DNA of 64,000 bases from contig NZ_JAFNJU010000008.1 of NCBI RefSeq assembly GCF_017368455.1, positions 90,758-154,757 on the forward strand. Reading direction: 5' to 3'. The notes under the pieces are model-generated. The model saw only the letters and a program-made list of their open reading frames with translations, made no database searches and was not told the DNA's origin. Source of the stretch: Proteiniclasticum aestuarii (GTDB lineage: Bacteria; Bacillota; Clostridia; Clostridiales; Clostridiaceae). The position numbers were made by a program, and so were the translations under genes. Shown one piece after another: positions 49,936 to 58,216 of the stretch. Every line of letters starts with the position of its first letter. The first letter of the stretch is position 1.

Positions 49936-50892
49936 TCAGAATTCTTCCTTTAGACTTCTGACGAAGAGACTGTTCAGGGTCTCTTTCGGATCCTTGCCAT
50001 GAAACAGTACATCATAGACCGCTCTGCATATGGGCAGGTCCACATGATGCTCTTCCGAGATTTTCATGATGGCTTCCACGGTATAGTACCCTTCCGCTAG
50101 AGAAGTGTATTCTGTTCCTCTCACAAAGCTCTCCCCGAATTTTCTGTTATGACTGAACTGGGAGAAGACTGTAGCCTCGTAATCACCAAGGTGACACAGG
50201 CCATAGGCTGAAAGAACATTTCCGCCCATGGCTTCGATGAGTCTTGAAATCTCTCTGGTGCCTCTGGACATGAGCGCTCCCTTCAGCGAAGACAGCCCCA
50301 GTCCATCAAGCATTCCTGCCGCAATGCCGATGATGTTCTTCGTTGCTCCTCCGATTTCATTCCCGATGAGATCATTGCCATAGTAAAAACGGATGAGATC
50401 CGAGGAAAAGGATTCGATGAGCCTCTCCTTGACCTTCTCATCCCTGGAATCAATGACCATGCAGTTGGGAATTCCTCTGTAGAATTCCTGAACATGTCCG
50501 GGTCCCAGCCATACAGCAACTGCAGAGGTGTCTTCCATATATTCTTCCACCACCTCTGTGAGTCTTTTTCCGGTGGAGATCTCCATCCCTTTCATGCAGA
50601 GCACAAAGGTTCTGTTTCTGACTTTGAAAGGCTCAATCTCCTGCATCAGCGCTCTGAGCCCCTGGGAATTCACAGAAATGATGATCACTTCCGATTCCAG
50701 TGCCTTTCCAAGGTCAGATTCAAGCTGTACGGTTTCCGGCAGCGTGATGAGACCATTGGTTCTTTCCTCCCTGAAACGCTTCAGGTGGCTGGAGGATGCT
50801 CTTCCGTAGAGCGTCACCTCATGTTCTCTTCGATCCAGATACCAGGCAATGAAGGAACCCCATCTGCCGCATCCGATTACACTTATCTTCAT
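49936..50892 (-). CDS. gpsA: NAD(P)-dependent glycerol-3-phosphate dehydrogenase
   Basis: A 318-residue cytoplasmic enzyme reducing DHAP to sn-glycerol 3-phosphate for phospholipid and teichoic acid synthesis. Rossmann motif G7-C-G9-R-W-G12, CMKGMEI (K101), and the catalytic-lysine motif GNEIGGATKNIIGIAAG (K185). AYGLCHLGDYEATVFSQFSHNRKFG and AEGYYT are the C-terminal family motifs (usual form GLGDL..T....SRN). The HLGDYEAT variation and slightly short length make it a divergent GpsA. It lies next to an LtaS-like gene that would consume glycerol-phosphate units. Confidence 0.85.
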   Translation of the reverse strand: MKISVIGCGRWGSFIAWYLDRREHEVTLYGRASSSHLKRFREERTNGLITLPETVQLESDLGKALESEVIIISVNSQGLRALMQEIEPFKVRNRTFVLCMKGMEISTGKRLTEVVEEYMEDTSAVAVWLGPGHVQEFYRGIPNCMVIDSRDEKVKERLIESFSSDLIRFYYGNDLIGNEIGGATKNIIGIAAGMLDGLGLSSLKGALMSRGTREISRLIEAMGGNVLSAYGLCHLGDYEATVFSQFSHNRKFGESFVRGTEYTSLAEGYYTVEAIMKISEEHHVDLPICRAVYDVLFHGKDPKETLNSLFVRSLKEEF

Positions 50893-51016
50893 CTTTCTCT
50901 CTCCAATCTCTTAAATGAATTAAGCTGTTTATTACAGACAGTATTCTGCCTACCTTTTATTCTAGACCCTTGCATGACCCGGTTCAAAAAGATCGTGAAA
51001 CCTTCACGCTTATTTA

Positions 51017-51063
51017 AGAAAGATGAGGTCTAACCGCTCTCTTGCGGATAAACCTCATCTTCT
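51017..51063 (-). terminator. Intrinsic terminator of LtaS-like gene
   Basis: AAGATGAGGT and ACCTCATCTT form a 10-bp stem with a longer internal arm (CCGCAAGAGAGCGG); T-run TTTC on the minus strand. Confidence 0.75.
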
Positions 51064-51077
51064 CTTCTTGTTTTCTT

Positions 51078-53123
51078 CTATCGATCCACTACGATGGAAT
51101 AGTAGTCTGTATCAAGAATCATGGCGGAGTAATAGAACTGTCGCTCGATCTCACTGGAAATGAACTTTCGGTATTCTTCCTTCTCCTCATCCGTCATGGT
51201 GACACCTTCATTCAGGGTGAACTCCTTCGTCACGGAATTGTATCTTCCTTTGTCCGTGATGAAGCTTCTGTTGTTGAAGATCACCAGCGGATCGCTGTCC
51301 GAGAACATATCGATTCCCATCATGAGTCTGGAATCATATTCCAGGCCCATGAGATTGGAGATGGTCGGTATGATGTCAAGGCTTGATACGGGACGGTCGA
51401 TGGTCTCAGGCTCCATTCCCTTTGCATAGAGTATGAAGCTGGATTTGTAGAGCTCGAAGTTTGATTCCACCTCATGACCGGCCAGATCGCTGATTTCATT
51501 CATCTCGAGTCCGTAGGGATAATGATCCGCACTGATGGCGATGAGCGTCTTGTCCGCCACACCGGCCTCTTCCAGTTTCTCAAGCAGGTGCTCCATGGCT
51601 CGGTCCAGCTCGATCTGGGTGGCCATGTAGGCCTTGCCAGCCTCCGTATAGGGAAGATCCTGCACCAGATCCTTGTTCTTGCTTGCTATGAAGTTTCCTG
51701 AGAAGGAATATCTCATATGGCCTGACACCGTCATGTAGTAGGTGTGGAAGGGTACGTCGTTCATGTATTCCTCTGTGGTCAGCTCCATCATCTCAAGGTC
51801 CGATTCCGGCCAGGTCGCTCTCACATCCAGACCGTTGCCAAGCCCTTTATAGTCGTAACCCAGATTCGGATGGGAAATGTCACGGTTGTAGTAATCATAG
51901 GTATGGTTATGATAAGCCATGGTCTTGTAGCCAAGGTTTCTCAGCTGATTTCCCATGGTGAAAGGCATGGAGATGGCACCGGATTTGTACATGCTCCATA
52001 CGCCGCTTTTGGGAATGAGACCTGTGGTGGCCACATACTCTCCATCGGAAGTGCTGACGCCCCAGATGGGATTGTAGAAGTTCGTGAACTTGAACCCTTC
52101 CTCCTGCATCTTGTACAGGGTAGGTGTCACTTCCTCATCCACTGCATAATGGGAATACCCTTCTGCCGTGATGAGAATCAGGTTATAATCCTTGAACCTT
52201 CCTGTATACTCATTCTGCATGGTAGGCTTTCTTGTGCTGTAGTAGATGTGCATGTTTTTGAGATTCTCGTTTGAAGTCTCCCCGATGATGGCTTCATAAT
52301 CGATATCCATCACATTCTCTTCATAGACCACTGGAGTCTCCTCCACCGGTGTTTCCTCTTCTCCGGGAGTTTCTGATGGAGTCTCCTCAGGCTCTTCCGG
52401 CTCCTCCGGTACCTCTGCCAGTGGTGGTGGCGCAAGTTCAGGTTCGAATCCGAAGACGGTTCTCTGAAGATCGATTCTCATGCTGGTCATGAGACCCAGC
52501 TGATTCACAGAAGCCACTGGATAGTTGTTTCTGTAGTACATGTCATAGGCCGAGTTCACTTCCTTGTCTCCCAGATGGATCCCGGCAAGAGCTCCTCCGA
52601 AAAAGATCACAAGGGTCAGTGCCAGCATGCCTCTTTCCTTCCAGCTGGATACATAATTGGACGCATCGCTTTTCTTCGTGAGTACAGCGAATACAATCAG
52701 CGGCAGAAAGAGAAGGACCAGCCAGAGGGCATTCTTGCCCATGGCGAAGAAGATGTCATTGATGAATTCCAGCACCTGGGCACCGTTGCCTGCTGAGTAT
52801 ACTGTATAGAAAGTCTTGAAGATCTTATAGTAAATCAGCTGTGATGAAAAAAGCAGTGTCAGAAGGATCAGTGCAGCACTGATGACAGCTGTCCTGGCAC
52901 TTCCTTTGAAAAGTCCTGCAATCAGATAGATCAGGATGGAAGCGGTCCCTGAAAATAATAAGGAATAGAGAAGTCCTGCATTAAAGAATATTTCCTCCGT
53001 ATTCACCCTCAGAATCAGTTCCATAAATAAAATAGTGCCAAACAGAAACAGCAGAAGGTTCCACCCTTCCAGATAGGATCTGTATCTCTGTCTCTTTCTC
53101 CGAATCATTCTAGTCTCACTCAT
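51078..53123 (-). CDS. LTA synthase family (LtaS-like) sulfatase-fold protein
   Basis: A 681-residue polytopic membrane enzyme. There are five N-terminal membrane segments (about 21-40, 50-70, 78-95, 130-148 and 168-183), then a Pro/Glu linker (231-265) and an extracellular alkaline-phosphatase-superfamily domain. Metal/nucleophile features are LILITAEGYSHY (E321), nucleophile T358 in GVSTSDGEY, and AISADHYPYGL (Asp-His pair). It would polymerise glycerol phosphate from phosphatidylglycerol or transfer a phosphoglycerol-type group at the outer membrane face. Whether it makes true lipoteichoic acid is not shown. Neighbouring gpsA supplies the precursor. Confidence 0.85.
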   Translation of the reverse strand: MSETRMIRRKRQRYRSYLEGWNLLLFLFGTILFMELILRVNTEEIFFNAGLLYSLLFSGTASILIYLIAGLFKGSARTAVISAALILLTLLFSSQLIYYKIFKTFYTVYSAGNGAQVLEFINDIFFAMGKNALWLVLLFLPLIVFAVLTKKSDASNYVSSWKERGMLALTLVIFFGGALAGIHLGDKEVNSAYDMYYRNNYPVASVNQLGLMTSMRIDLQRTVFGFEPELAPPPLAEVPEEPEEPEETPSETPGEEETPVEETPVVYEENVMDIDYEAIIGETSNENLKNMHIYYSTRKPTMQNEYTGRFKDYNLILITAEGYSHYAVDEEVTPTLYKMQEEGFKFTNFYNPIWGVSTSDGEYVATTGLIPKSGVWSMYKSGAISMPFTMGNQLRNLGYKTMAYHNHTYDYYNRDISHPNLGYDYKGLGNGLDVRATWPESDLEMMELTTEEYMNDVPFHTYYMTVSGHMRYSFSGNFIASKNKDLVQDLPYTEAGKAYMATQIELDRAMEHLLEKLEEAGVADKTLIAISADHYPYGLEMNEISDLAGHEVESNFELYKSSFILYAKGMEPETIDRPVSSLDIIPTISNLMGLEYDSRLMMGIDMFSDSDPLVIFNNRSFITDKGRYNSVTKEFTLNEGVTMTDEEKEEYRKFISSEIERQFYYSAMILDTDYYSIVVDR

Positions 53124-53157
53124 GTCTCTTATCTCTCCTTCTATTAAGGGTTCTCCC

Positions 53158-53613
53158 TTAGATCAACTTGGTCAGTTCTTCCAGCAGCATCACTCTGAAG
53201 AGCTGATGCGGATAAGTCATGTCGCCAAAGGAAATTCTCCTATGCGCCATGGCCAGCACTTCTTCAGAAATGCCCAGACTGCCTCCGATGATGAACTGGA
53301 TTTTCTGCCCGTCCATCTGCTCGACTGCCAGCATCTTCTTCAATGCATCGCTATTCGTCTTTTTTCCTCTGAGATCCATGGCGATGATCCTAGCCCTTGC
53401 ATCCAGATGCTTCAGTATGCTCTTACCTTCAAGATTCTTCACGCGCTCCAGCTCTTTCAGCGAAGCACCTTCTTTCGTCTTTTCGTCTTTTATTTCAATC
53501 ACGCTGATTCCCGCTCTGTGATTCAGTCCCTTAAGCAGACTGTCCTGAGCGCTTCTCAGGTAGTTCTCCTTGAGCTTTCCTACCGCAATGATATCAATTT
53601 CCGTTCTCGTCAT
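53158..53613 (-). CDS. rlmH: RlmH-like 23S rRNA methyltransferase, C-terminally truncated
   Basis: A 151-residue SPOUT-class protein related to RlmH, which methylates N3 of pseudouridine 1915 in 23S rRNA. The N-terminus MTRTEIDIIAVGKLKENYLR, IAMDLRGKKTNSDALKKML, FIIGGSLGISEEVL (SAM loop) and HRRISFGDMTYPHQLFRVMLLEEL match. However, it stops at EELTKLI. The family normally continues with YRA-F/W-x-I and ends in PYHK or PYHR. A K-G-E-P remnant appears in another frame just after the stop. The loss of the conserved Tyr-His tail may weaken or destroy activity. GAGGTGG precedes the ATG at 53613; it overlaps the upstream lipoprotein gene by 20 nt. Confidence 0.8.
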   Translation of the reverse strand: MTRTEIDIIAVGKLKENYLRSAQDSLLKGLNHRAGISVIEIKDEKTKEGASLKELERVKNLEGKSILKHLDARARIIAMDLRGKKTNSDALKKMLAVEQMDGQKIQFIIGGSLGISEEVLAMAHRRISFGDMTYPHQLFRVMLLEELTKLI

Positions 53614-54217
53614 TTTCCACCTCATGCCACTCTAAAGATTCGATGATCTTGTCGTAATAGGCAGCATTGTTTTCCATATTCTCTGTGAAGCTCCATAAAA
53701 TCACCTGAATATATTCCTTCTCATTTTCCAGAATGAGGAAAGCATAGGTCACGGAAACACCATCGATGTTCCCTTCCACCTGGAACCTTCTGCCTCCAAG
53801 GCTATCTATTTTCACAGTTTCAATTTCTGTCATCCTCGGTTCTGCCAGATCCTTCATGACAGTTGTCCCGATGAGCTCACTGTAGGAATCCAGATCCAGT
53901 TCCTCAGGAAATCTTTCCCTATCGTCTGCAAGGGTGATGAGGTAGGACTGATACGCTTCATTATATAAGGAAAGATCCGACTCCTCATGAAGCGTCTGGT
54001 CCTCTTCCCAGAGATCCGTCGCAGCAATGGAGAGTTTCCCAGAGCTGCTCATGAACTCTCTGTACGTTTCTGTCTCTTTCTCCTCCTGGAGACCCTCCGG
54101 ATTCAACGGACTGTCAGGCGGCTCTCCCCGATTATTTCCACAGGCAGTTAGGAAAACCAGAAGAAGAGCGAGCAGACCTGCCACTACAGCCTGATTTCGT
54201 ATATGCTTGATGGTCAT
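53594..54217 (-). CDS. Lipoprotein with PsbP-like domain, unknown
   Basis: A 207-residue predicted lipoprotein (TIKHIRNQAVVAGLLALLLV then FLTAC). The mature domain (SGKLSIAATDLWEEDQTLHEESDLSLYNEAYQSYLITLADDRERF ... RRFQVEGNIDGVSVTYAFLILENEKEYIQVILWSF ... YYDKIIESLEW) looks like the PsbP/DUF1795-type fold found in Firmicute surface lipoproteins. ATG 54217 is chosen because GGAG lies 8 nt upstream. The gene overlaps rlmH, so they are co-transcribed. Function unknown. Confidence 0.7.
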   Translation of the reverse strand: MTIKHIRNQAVVAGLLALLLVFLTACGNNRGEPPDSPLNPEGLQEEKETETYREFMSSSGKLSIAATDLWEEDQTLHEESDLSLYNEAYQSYLITLADDRERFPEELDLDSYSELIGTTVMKDLAEPRMTEIETVKIDSLGGRRFQVEGNIDGVSVTYAFLILENEKEYIQVILWSFTENMENNAAYYDKIIESLEWHEVENDENGN

Positions 54218-54328
54218 TTCATGTGCTCCTCTCCCTCTTGGCATCATTACCTACCATAATACGCTCCGGAAAGATTCAATTGGTATCAAAAAAGAAAAAA
54301 GCGCTTTTCTTTAGAAAAACTTAAGAAA

Positions 54329-54364
54329 AGAAAAAAGACTTCGTTCCATAAGTCACGAAGTCTT
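54329..54364 (-). terminator. Intrinsic terminator of SEC-C gene
   Basis: AAGACTTCGT and ACGAAGTCTT form a perfect 10-bp stem with a T-rich tail (TTTTCTTTTC) on the minus strand. Confidence 0.88.
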
Positions 54365-54394
54365 CCAATCAAATCCTACTCATTCATATAGGAA

Positions 54395-54898
54395 CTAAGA
54401 AACCTTGCCACAGCACTTTTTGTACTTCTTGCCGCTTCCGCATGGACACGGATCGTTTCTTCCAATCTTATTCTCATTTCTTACGGTTCTGGAATCCTTC
54501 AGTTCCTTCTGAATCTCTTCTCTTTTCTCTTCAGTCAGAATGTTTTCCCAGGCTGGAATCTCATAGAGATAATCCGCTTTCGCGTCCAGCATATTATAAT
54601 ACAGCTTCTCCAGATTGATATCCAGGGTGATTTCATCATCCGCACCGATGTTTTCTAGGTCCAGCTGTGTATTGAGAGAATCATTGACTCCATCTGTGAA
54701 TCCCATGACGAATTCATCTGTTGTCTTCATCTCTTTTGCAAGATCACTGATTCTATAAGTGAATTTCTCATATGGATTGTCCAGAATCTTTCTGTAGATT
54801 CCGCCTTCCACCTTGGAGTATTCCTCCCAGAATGCTTTCTCTCCCTTTGTCTTCACATAGTCTACGACCATGTCATTCCAGCTTTTGTATAAATTCAT
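54395..54898 (-). CDS. SEC-C metal-binding motif protein
   Basis: A 167-residue cytoplasmic protein. The C-terminus ([22 protein letters not shown]) is the SEC-C zinc motif, as in SecA and many stand-alone proteins, with C-x-C-x8-C-C ligands. The N-terminal ~120 residues are helical and acidic ([45 protein letters not shown]) and not recognised. Possible chaperone or ribosome contact; no evidence for a specific role. Monocistronic with its own terminator. Confidence 0.82.
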   Translation of the reverse strand: MNLYKSWNDMVVDYVKTKGEKAFWEEYSKVEGGIYRKILDNPYEKFTYRISDLAKEMKTTDEFVMGFTDGVNDSLNTQLDLENIGADDEITLDINLEKLYYNMLDAKADYLYEIPAWENILTEEKREEIQKELKDSRTVRNENKIGRNDPCPCGSGKKYKKCCGKVS

Positions 54899-54937
54899 GT
54901 CTAATTCTCCTTCAAACTTTGTAATAATGCTTTGTCA

Positions 54938-55123
54938 TTATACCATGTCATCGCTATGATCCGCTACATCTTCCATCTTTCGGAGACGATAGGCAGAGCT
55001 TTCTTTGCAGTAGTCACATATATGCTTTTCATCCTTTTCTATTAGAGGAAAGGTTTCATATTCTAATATGAAATCATCTATGGCCATGTCATAATCTTCA
55101 AGGCAGCTGTAAAATATCTTCAT
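54938..55123 (-). CDS. CxxH/CxxC-type small zinc protein
   Basis: A 61-residue protein (MKIFYSCLEDYDMAIDDFILEYETFPLIEKDEKHICDYCKESSAYRL...). It matches the layout of the small CxxH/CxxC protein of Bacillus, found near yycJ/htrA/rlmH, with C-x-x-C late and the D-x-F-x-x-E/E-x-x-P-x-x-E pattern in the middle. Here the first pair reads C-L-E-D, so the usual histidine is aspartate. GGAGGTG lies before ATG 55123, 1 bp after the stop of yycJ; a longer frame to 55180 has no ribosome site. Role unknown. Confidence 0.75.
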   Translation of the reverse strand: MKIFYSCLEDYDMAIDDFILEYETFPLIEKDEKHICDYCKESSAYRLRKMEDVADHSDDMV

Positions 55124-55124
55124 G

Positions 55125-55913
55125 TTACACCTCCGTATAACTGGAGGGTCTGATTCTGCTTGCCAGTGCAAGATCCACATCCTGCCCGGGACCTATGGAC
55201 AGCTTCTCTTCCAGGAAGATGTTCTCCACGGTTTTGAAAGCAAGTTCCGGAACATTATTGGTTCCGGATAGATGACCCAGGACGATTTTCTTTTTTCCGT
55301 ATTTCAGTATTTCCAGCGCGGCTTTTCCGGCATCCACATTGGAGAGATGTCCGACCTCACTCAGTACTCTTCTTTTCAGATCATAGGGATAGGGACCGAA
55401 TTTCAGCATCTCAATATCGTGATTGCTTTCCAGAAGCACCAGATCGGACTCTAGAATGCTGTTTCTGATTTCTTCCGTGAACACACCGATGTCTGTGGCG
55501 ATGCTTATTTTCTTTCCACCCTGAGTGACGGTGTACCCTCTACAGGCAACCGCATCATGGGGTACTCTGAAAGAGGAGATCTCCATATCCTGTATGGTGA
55601 ACTCCTTCTCCACAATCTTCACATTATGAGGTCTGATCTTGCCCAGACATTTCTCCATGGCCACCCATGTTTTCTCATTTGCATAGATCGGAAGGTCAAA
55701 TTTTCTGGAAAGAATACCTGCGCCTTTCACATGATCACTATGTTCATGGGTGATCAGAATGCCGTTCAGCTCCGTGGGATCCTCCCCGATATTTTCAAGC
55801 GCACTGATGATACTTTTCCCAGTCAGTCCCGCATCCACAAGTATCTTCGTTTTATCCGAACCGATGAAAATACTGTTTCCGCTGGAACCGCTGTACAATG
55901 AGCAAAAAATCAT
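55125..55913 (-). CDS. yycJ: YycJ/WalJ metallo-beta-lactamase-fold hydrolase
   Basis: A 262-residue MBL-fold protein, probably an exonuclease-type or processing enzyme in the cytoplasm. N-terminal MIFCSLYSGSSGNSIFI and metal motif THEHSDHVKG are characteristic, with LESNHD and VLGHLSGTNN carrying later ligands. YycJ (WalJ) is linked in Bacillus and streptococci to cell division and mismatch repair. Start 55913 (ATG) with AGGAAG upstream is preferred to a GTG at 55931 that lies inside murA. It overlaps no gene at 3' but is followed within 2 bp by the CxxH/CxxC gene. Confidence 0.87.
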   Translation of the reverse strand: MIFCSLYSGSSGNSIFIGSDKTKILVDAGLTGKSIISALENIGEDPTELNGILITHEHSDHVKGAGILSRKFDLPIYANEKTWVAMEKCLGKIRPHNVKIVEKEFTIQDMEISSFRVPHDAVACRGYTVTQGGKKISIATDIGVFTEEIRNSILESDLVLLESNHDIEMLKFGPYPYDLKRRVLSEVGHLSNVDAGKAALEILKYGKKKIVLGHLSGTNNVPELAFKTVENIFLEEKLSIGPGQDVDLALASRIRPSSYTEV

Positions 55914-55924
55914 ATTTACACTTC

Positions 55925-57184
55925 CTAGCACTTTTCGACGGAAATTTCAGCACCCAGCTCTCTGAACTTCTGTTCAATATTCGGATATCCTCTATAGATA
56001 TGCTCCACGTCGCTGATTTCCGTCTTTCCTTCTGCAATCAGTCCAGCAATGACCATGGCCGCACCCGCTCTCAGATCCGTAGCTCTGACATTGGCACCGG
56101 ACAGTTTTTCCACGCCTTCGATGATTGCCGTTCTTCCTTCCACAAGGACACAGGCGCCCATTTTCTTCAGTTCATCCATGTGCTTGAATCTGGATTCCCA
56201 GATGCTTTCATTGATGATGCTTCTTCCCTTGGCGATACTCATGAGTACACCCATGGGCTGCTGCACATCTGTTGGGAATCCAGGATAAGGAGAGGTCTTC
56301 ACATTACAGGACTTGAGATTCTCCGGATCTGATTGGATCACCAGACTGTCATCGTATTCCTTTATGATTACCCCCATTTCCTCCAGTTTTGCCGAAATGG
56401 ATTCCATATGCTTGGGAATGATGTTCTTGATGGTCACTTCACCACCACAGGCTGCAGCGGCAATCATGTAGGTTCCCGCTTCGATCTGGTCGGGAATCAC
56501 ACTGTATGTGCAGCCCTTCAGTTCCTTGACGCCATTGATTCGGATCACATCGGTACCCGCTCCCTTGATGTCTGCACCCATGGTGTTGAGGAAGTTTGCC
56601 ACATCCACCACATGAGGCTCTCTGGCCACATTTTCAAGGACTGTCTGTCCTTCTGCAAGGGTCGCTGCCAGCATCACATTGATGGTCGCGCCCACTGAGA
56701 CCACATCGAAAAAGATGTTCGCTCCGATGAGTCTCTCCGCTTTGGCTGTGATGGAGCCATGGTCCATGGTCACTTTTGCCCCAAGCGCTTCAAATCCCTT
56801 GATGTGCTGGTCCATAGGTCTGACGCCGATGGCGCATCCTCCAGGTAGTTCCACCTTTGCACTTTTGTATCTGCCGAGCAGTGCGCCCACCAGGTAGTAG
56901 GACGCTCTCATCTTTCTCACATCTTCCGTATCCGCCACGACTTTCAGATCTCCTGTGCAGTCGACGGAATAGGTGGTCCCGTTTTTCACGATTTTCCCAC
57001 CTACAGATTCTATGATTCTTTCCAGACAGTGCACATCGTCAATGTCTGGTATGTTTTCTATTTCACTGATTCCATTGGCCACCATGAGCGCCGCTGGAAG
57101 TATTGCAACCGCAGCGTTTTTGGCACCGCTGATTTCCACTTCTCCATGTAATTTATGACCACCGATTATTATTAATTTTTCCAT
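55925..57184 (-). CDS. murA: UDP-N-acetylglucosamine 1-carboxyvinyltransferase
   Basis: First committed enzyme of peptidoglycan synthesis; transfers enolpyruvyl from PEP to UDP-GlcNAc (419 residues). Active-site features: [16 protein letters not shown] (K22, N23), C117 in [15 protein letters not shown] (the cysteine form is normally fosfomycin-sensitive), [16 protein letters not shown], and the C-terminal [15 protein letters not shown] with the R/D pair. ATG 57184 has AAAGGTGG upstream; 57202 does not. Upstream lies an extended -10 box. Confidence 0.94.
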   Translation of the reverse strand: MEKLIIIGGHKLHGEVEISGAKNAAVAILPAALMVANGISEIENIPDIDDVHCLERIIESVGGKIVKNGTTYSVDCTGDLKVVADTEDVRKMRASYYLVGALLGRYKSAKVELPGGCAIGVRPMDQHIKGFEALGAKVTMDHGSITAKAERLIGANIFFDVVSVGATINVMLAATLAEGQTVLENVAREPHVVDVANFLNTMGADIKGAGTDVIRINGVKELKGCTYSVIPDQIEAGTYMIAAAACGGEVTIKNIIPKHMESISAKLEEMGVIIKEYDDSLVIQSDPENLKSCNVKTSPYPGFPTDVQQPMGVLMSIAKGRSIINESIWESRFKHMDELKKMGACVLVEGRTAIIEGVEKLSGANVRATDLRAGAAMVIAGLIAEGKTEISDVEHIYRGYPNIEQKFRELGAEISVEKC

Positions 57185-57314
57185 ATATTCCACCTTTATC
57201 ACTCATACTCTTATCAGGCTTTTCCCGAGGCATGGGCACCTTCTTCTGTTCTTTCCAAATCTGATGACATTCAAGCCTTCTCTTCAATCATCCCATGGGC
57301 AATTACCACAATAT

Positions 57315-57323
57315 ATTATATCA
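57315..57323 (-). promoter_or_regulatory. Extended -10 promoter of murA
   Basis: TGATATAAT on the minus strand, about 130 nt before the murA ATG; the -35 is weak. The 57185-57543 gap contains this, the next promoter, and otherwise nothing recognisable. Confidence 0.45.
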
Positions 57324-57504
57324 TAAATCTCCAGTGTATACTTGCATTTATTACAATCTTTACTGCAGATACCTGAATCGCTGCAAGCCAGCATTTTCAG
57401 TGTCTGATAGATTCCCATCGCCTCAGAACCGGCCAACATTCACAAAATAGACCAGATGACGGCTAATCGAAGAGCAGACAATAGACAACAGAGTAAGCAA
57501 GTTA

Positions 57505-57513
57505 TGATATAAT
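57505..57513 (+). promoter_or_regulatory. Extended -10 promoter of 2H-like gene
   Basis: TGATATAAT on the plus strand about 30 bp before the start codon; no clear -35. Confidence 0.45.
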
Positions 57514-57543
57514 GAAAAAAAACACATGCGGAGGCAGCAGTAG

Positions 57544-58095
57544 ATGAAATACTATCTCGTAGCACTTCTGGACAAGGAATCAGGGAAAGTCATTGAAAGT
57601 TCCACCAGAAATCTCATAAAAAAAATAAAACCGAAAAAGAAAACCTCATTTTACGGTGTTGTTCTGGAAACCATCGAAGATCCGGATCTTACGAAGCTTG
57701 AAGACATCATCACTGATATCTCAAGACCCATCCGCTACTTCAAAATCGATGTGCAAGGAAATCTGTCCTTTGATGAAAGTACCAGGACCATCGGCCTTGA
57801 TGTGAGCAATTTCGGATATGTGAAAAGCCTCTCCCGTAATTTCAATACCATGCTTGGACTCCACGGATTCAAAGTGCGAGAGGAAGAGGAAATCGAATCG
57901 AAGGATTCCGTTCAGCTGGTGCTTTTCAACGGAGGCATCACAAAGGACCTGGCAAGCTTTCAGAATGTACTGAGAAAGAATGCCGGCAGTAAATTCAGAG
58001 TCGACAGGTTTCAGCTCTGGAAGAACTTCAACTTCAGAAAGGATTCCGTTGTAGCCACCATACCACTGAAAGATCCCAACGTCATATCAAAATAA
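57544..58095 (+). CDS. 2H-phosphoesterase/2'-5' RNA ligase-like protein lacking catalytic His
   Basis: A 183-residue soluble protein. Its overall pattern follows clostridial 2'-5' RNA ligase-like proteins: MKYYLVALLDKES at the start, E-x-IEDPDL, RPIRYFKIDVQGNLSFD, LGLHGFKVRE and the closing RVDRFQLWK. The two H-x-T/S motifs expected at SFYGVVLE (35-42) and DSVQLVLF (121-128) have no histidine. It is therefore probably a non-catalytic binder of RNA or nucleotides, or the family assignment is wrong. GGAGG precedes the ATG; a terminator follows directly. Confidence 0.55.
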   Translation: MKYYLVALLDKESGKVIESSTRNLIKKIKPKKKTSFYGVVLETIEDPDLTKLEDIITDISRPIRYFKIDVQGNLSFDESTRTIGLDVSNFGYVKSLSRNFNTMLGLHGFKVREEEEIESKDSVQLVLFNGGITKDLASFQNVLRKNAGSKFRVDRFQLWKNFNFRKDSVVATIPLKDPNVISK

Positions 58096-58099
58096 CTGC

Positions 58100-58127
58100 T
58101 GTGGGGCCGATAAGGCCCCACATTTTT
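58100..58127 (+). terminator. Intrinsic terminator
   Basis: TGTGGGGCC, GATAA, GGCCCCACA, TTTTT. Confidence 0.92.
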
Positions 58128-58177
58128 AACCGTAGTTTCAGAAAATTTGTCCCGGGATGAATTTTCATGCTGTTATT

Positions 58178-58186
58178 TGTTATAAT
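58178..58186 (+). promoter_or_regulatory. Extended -10 promoter of DnaD/DnaC-like pair
   Basis: TGTTATAAT about 31 bp before the DnaD-like start; -35 is weak. Confidence 0.45.
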
Positions 58187-58216
58187 TTTCTTATCACAGG
58201 AACGAGGAGATACTTC

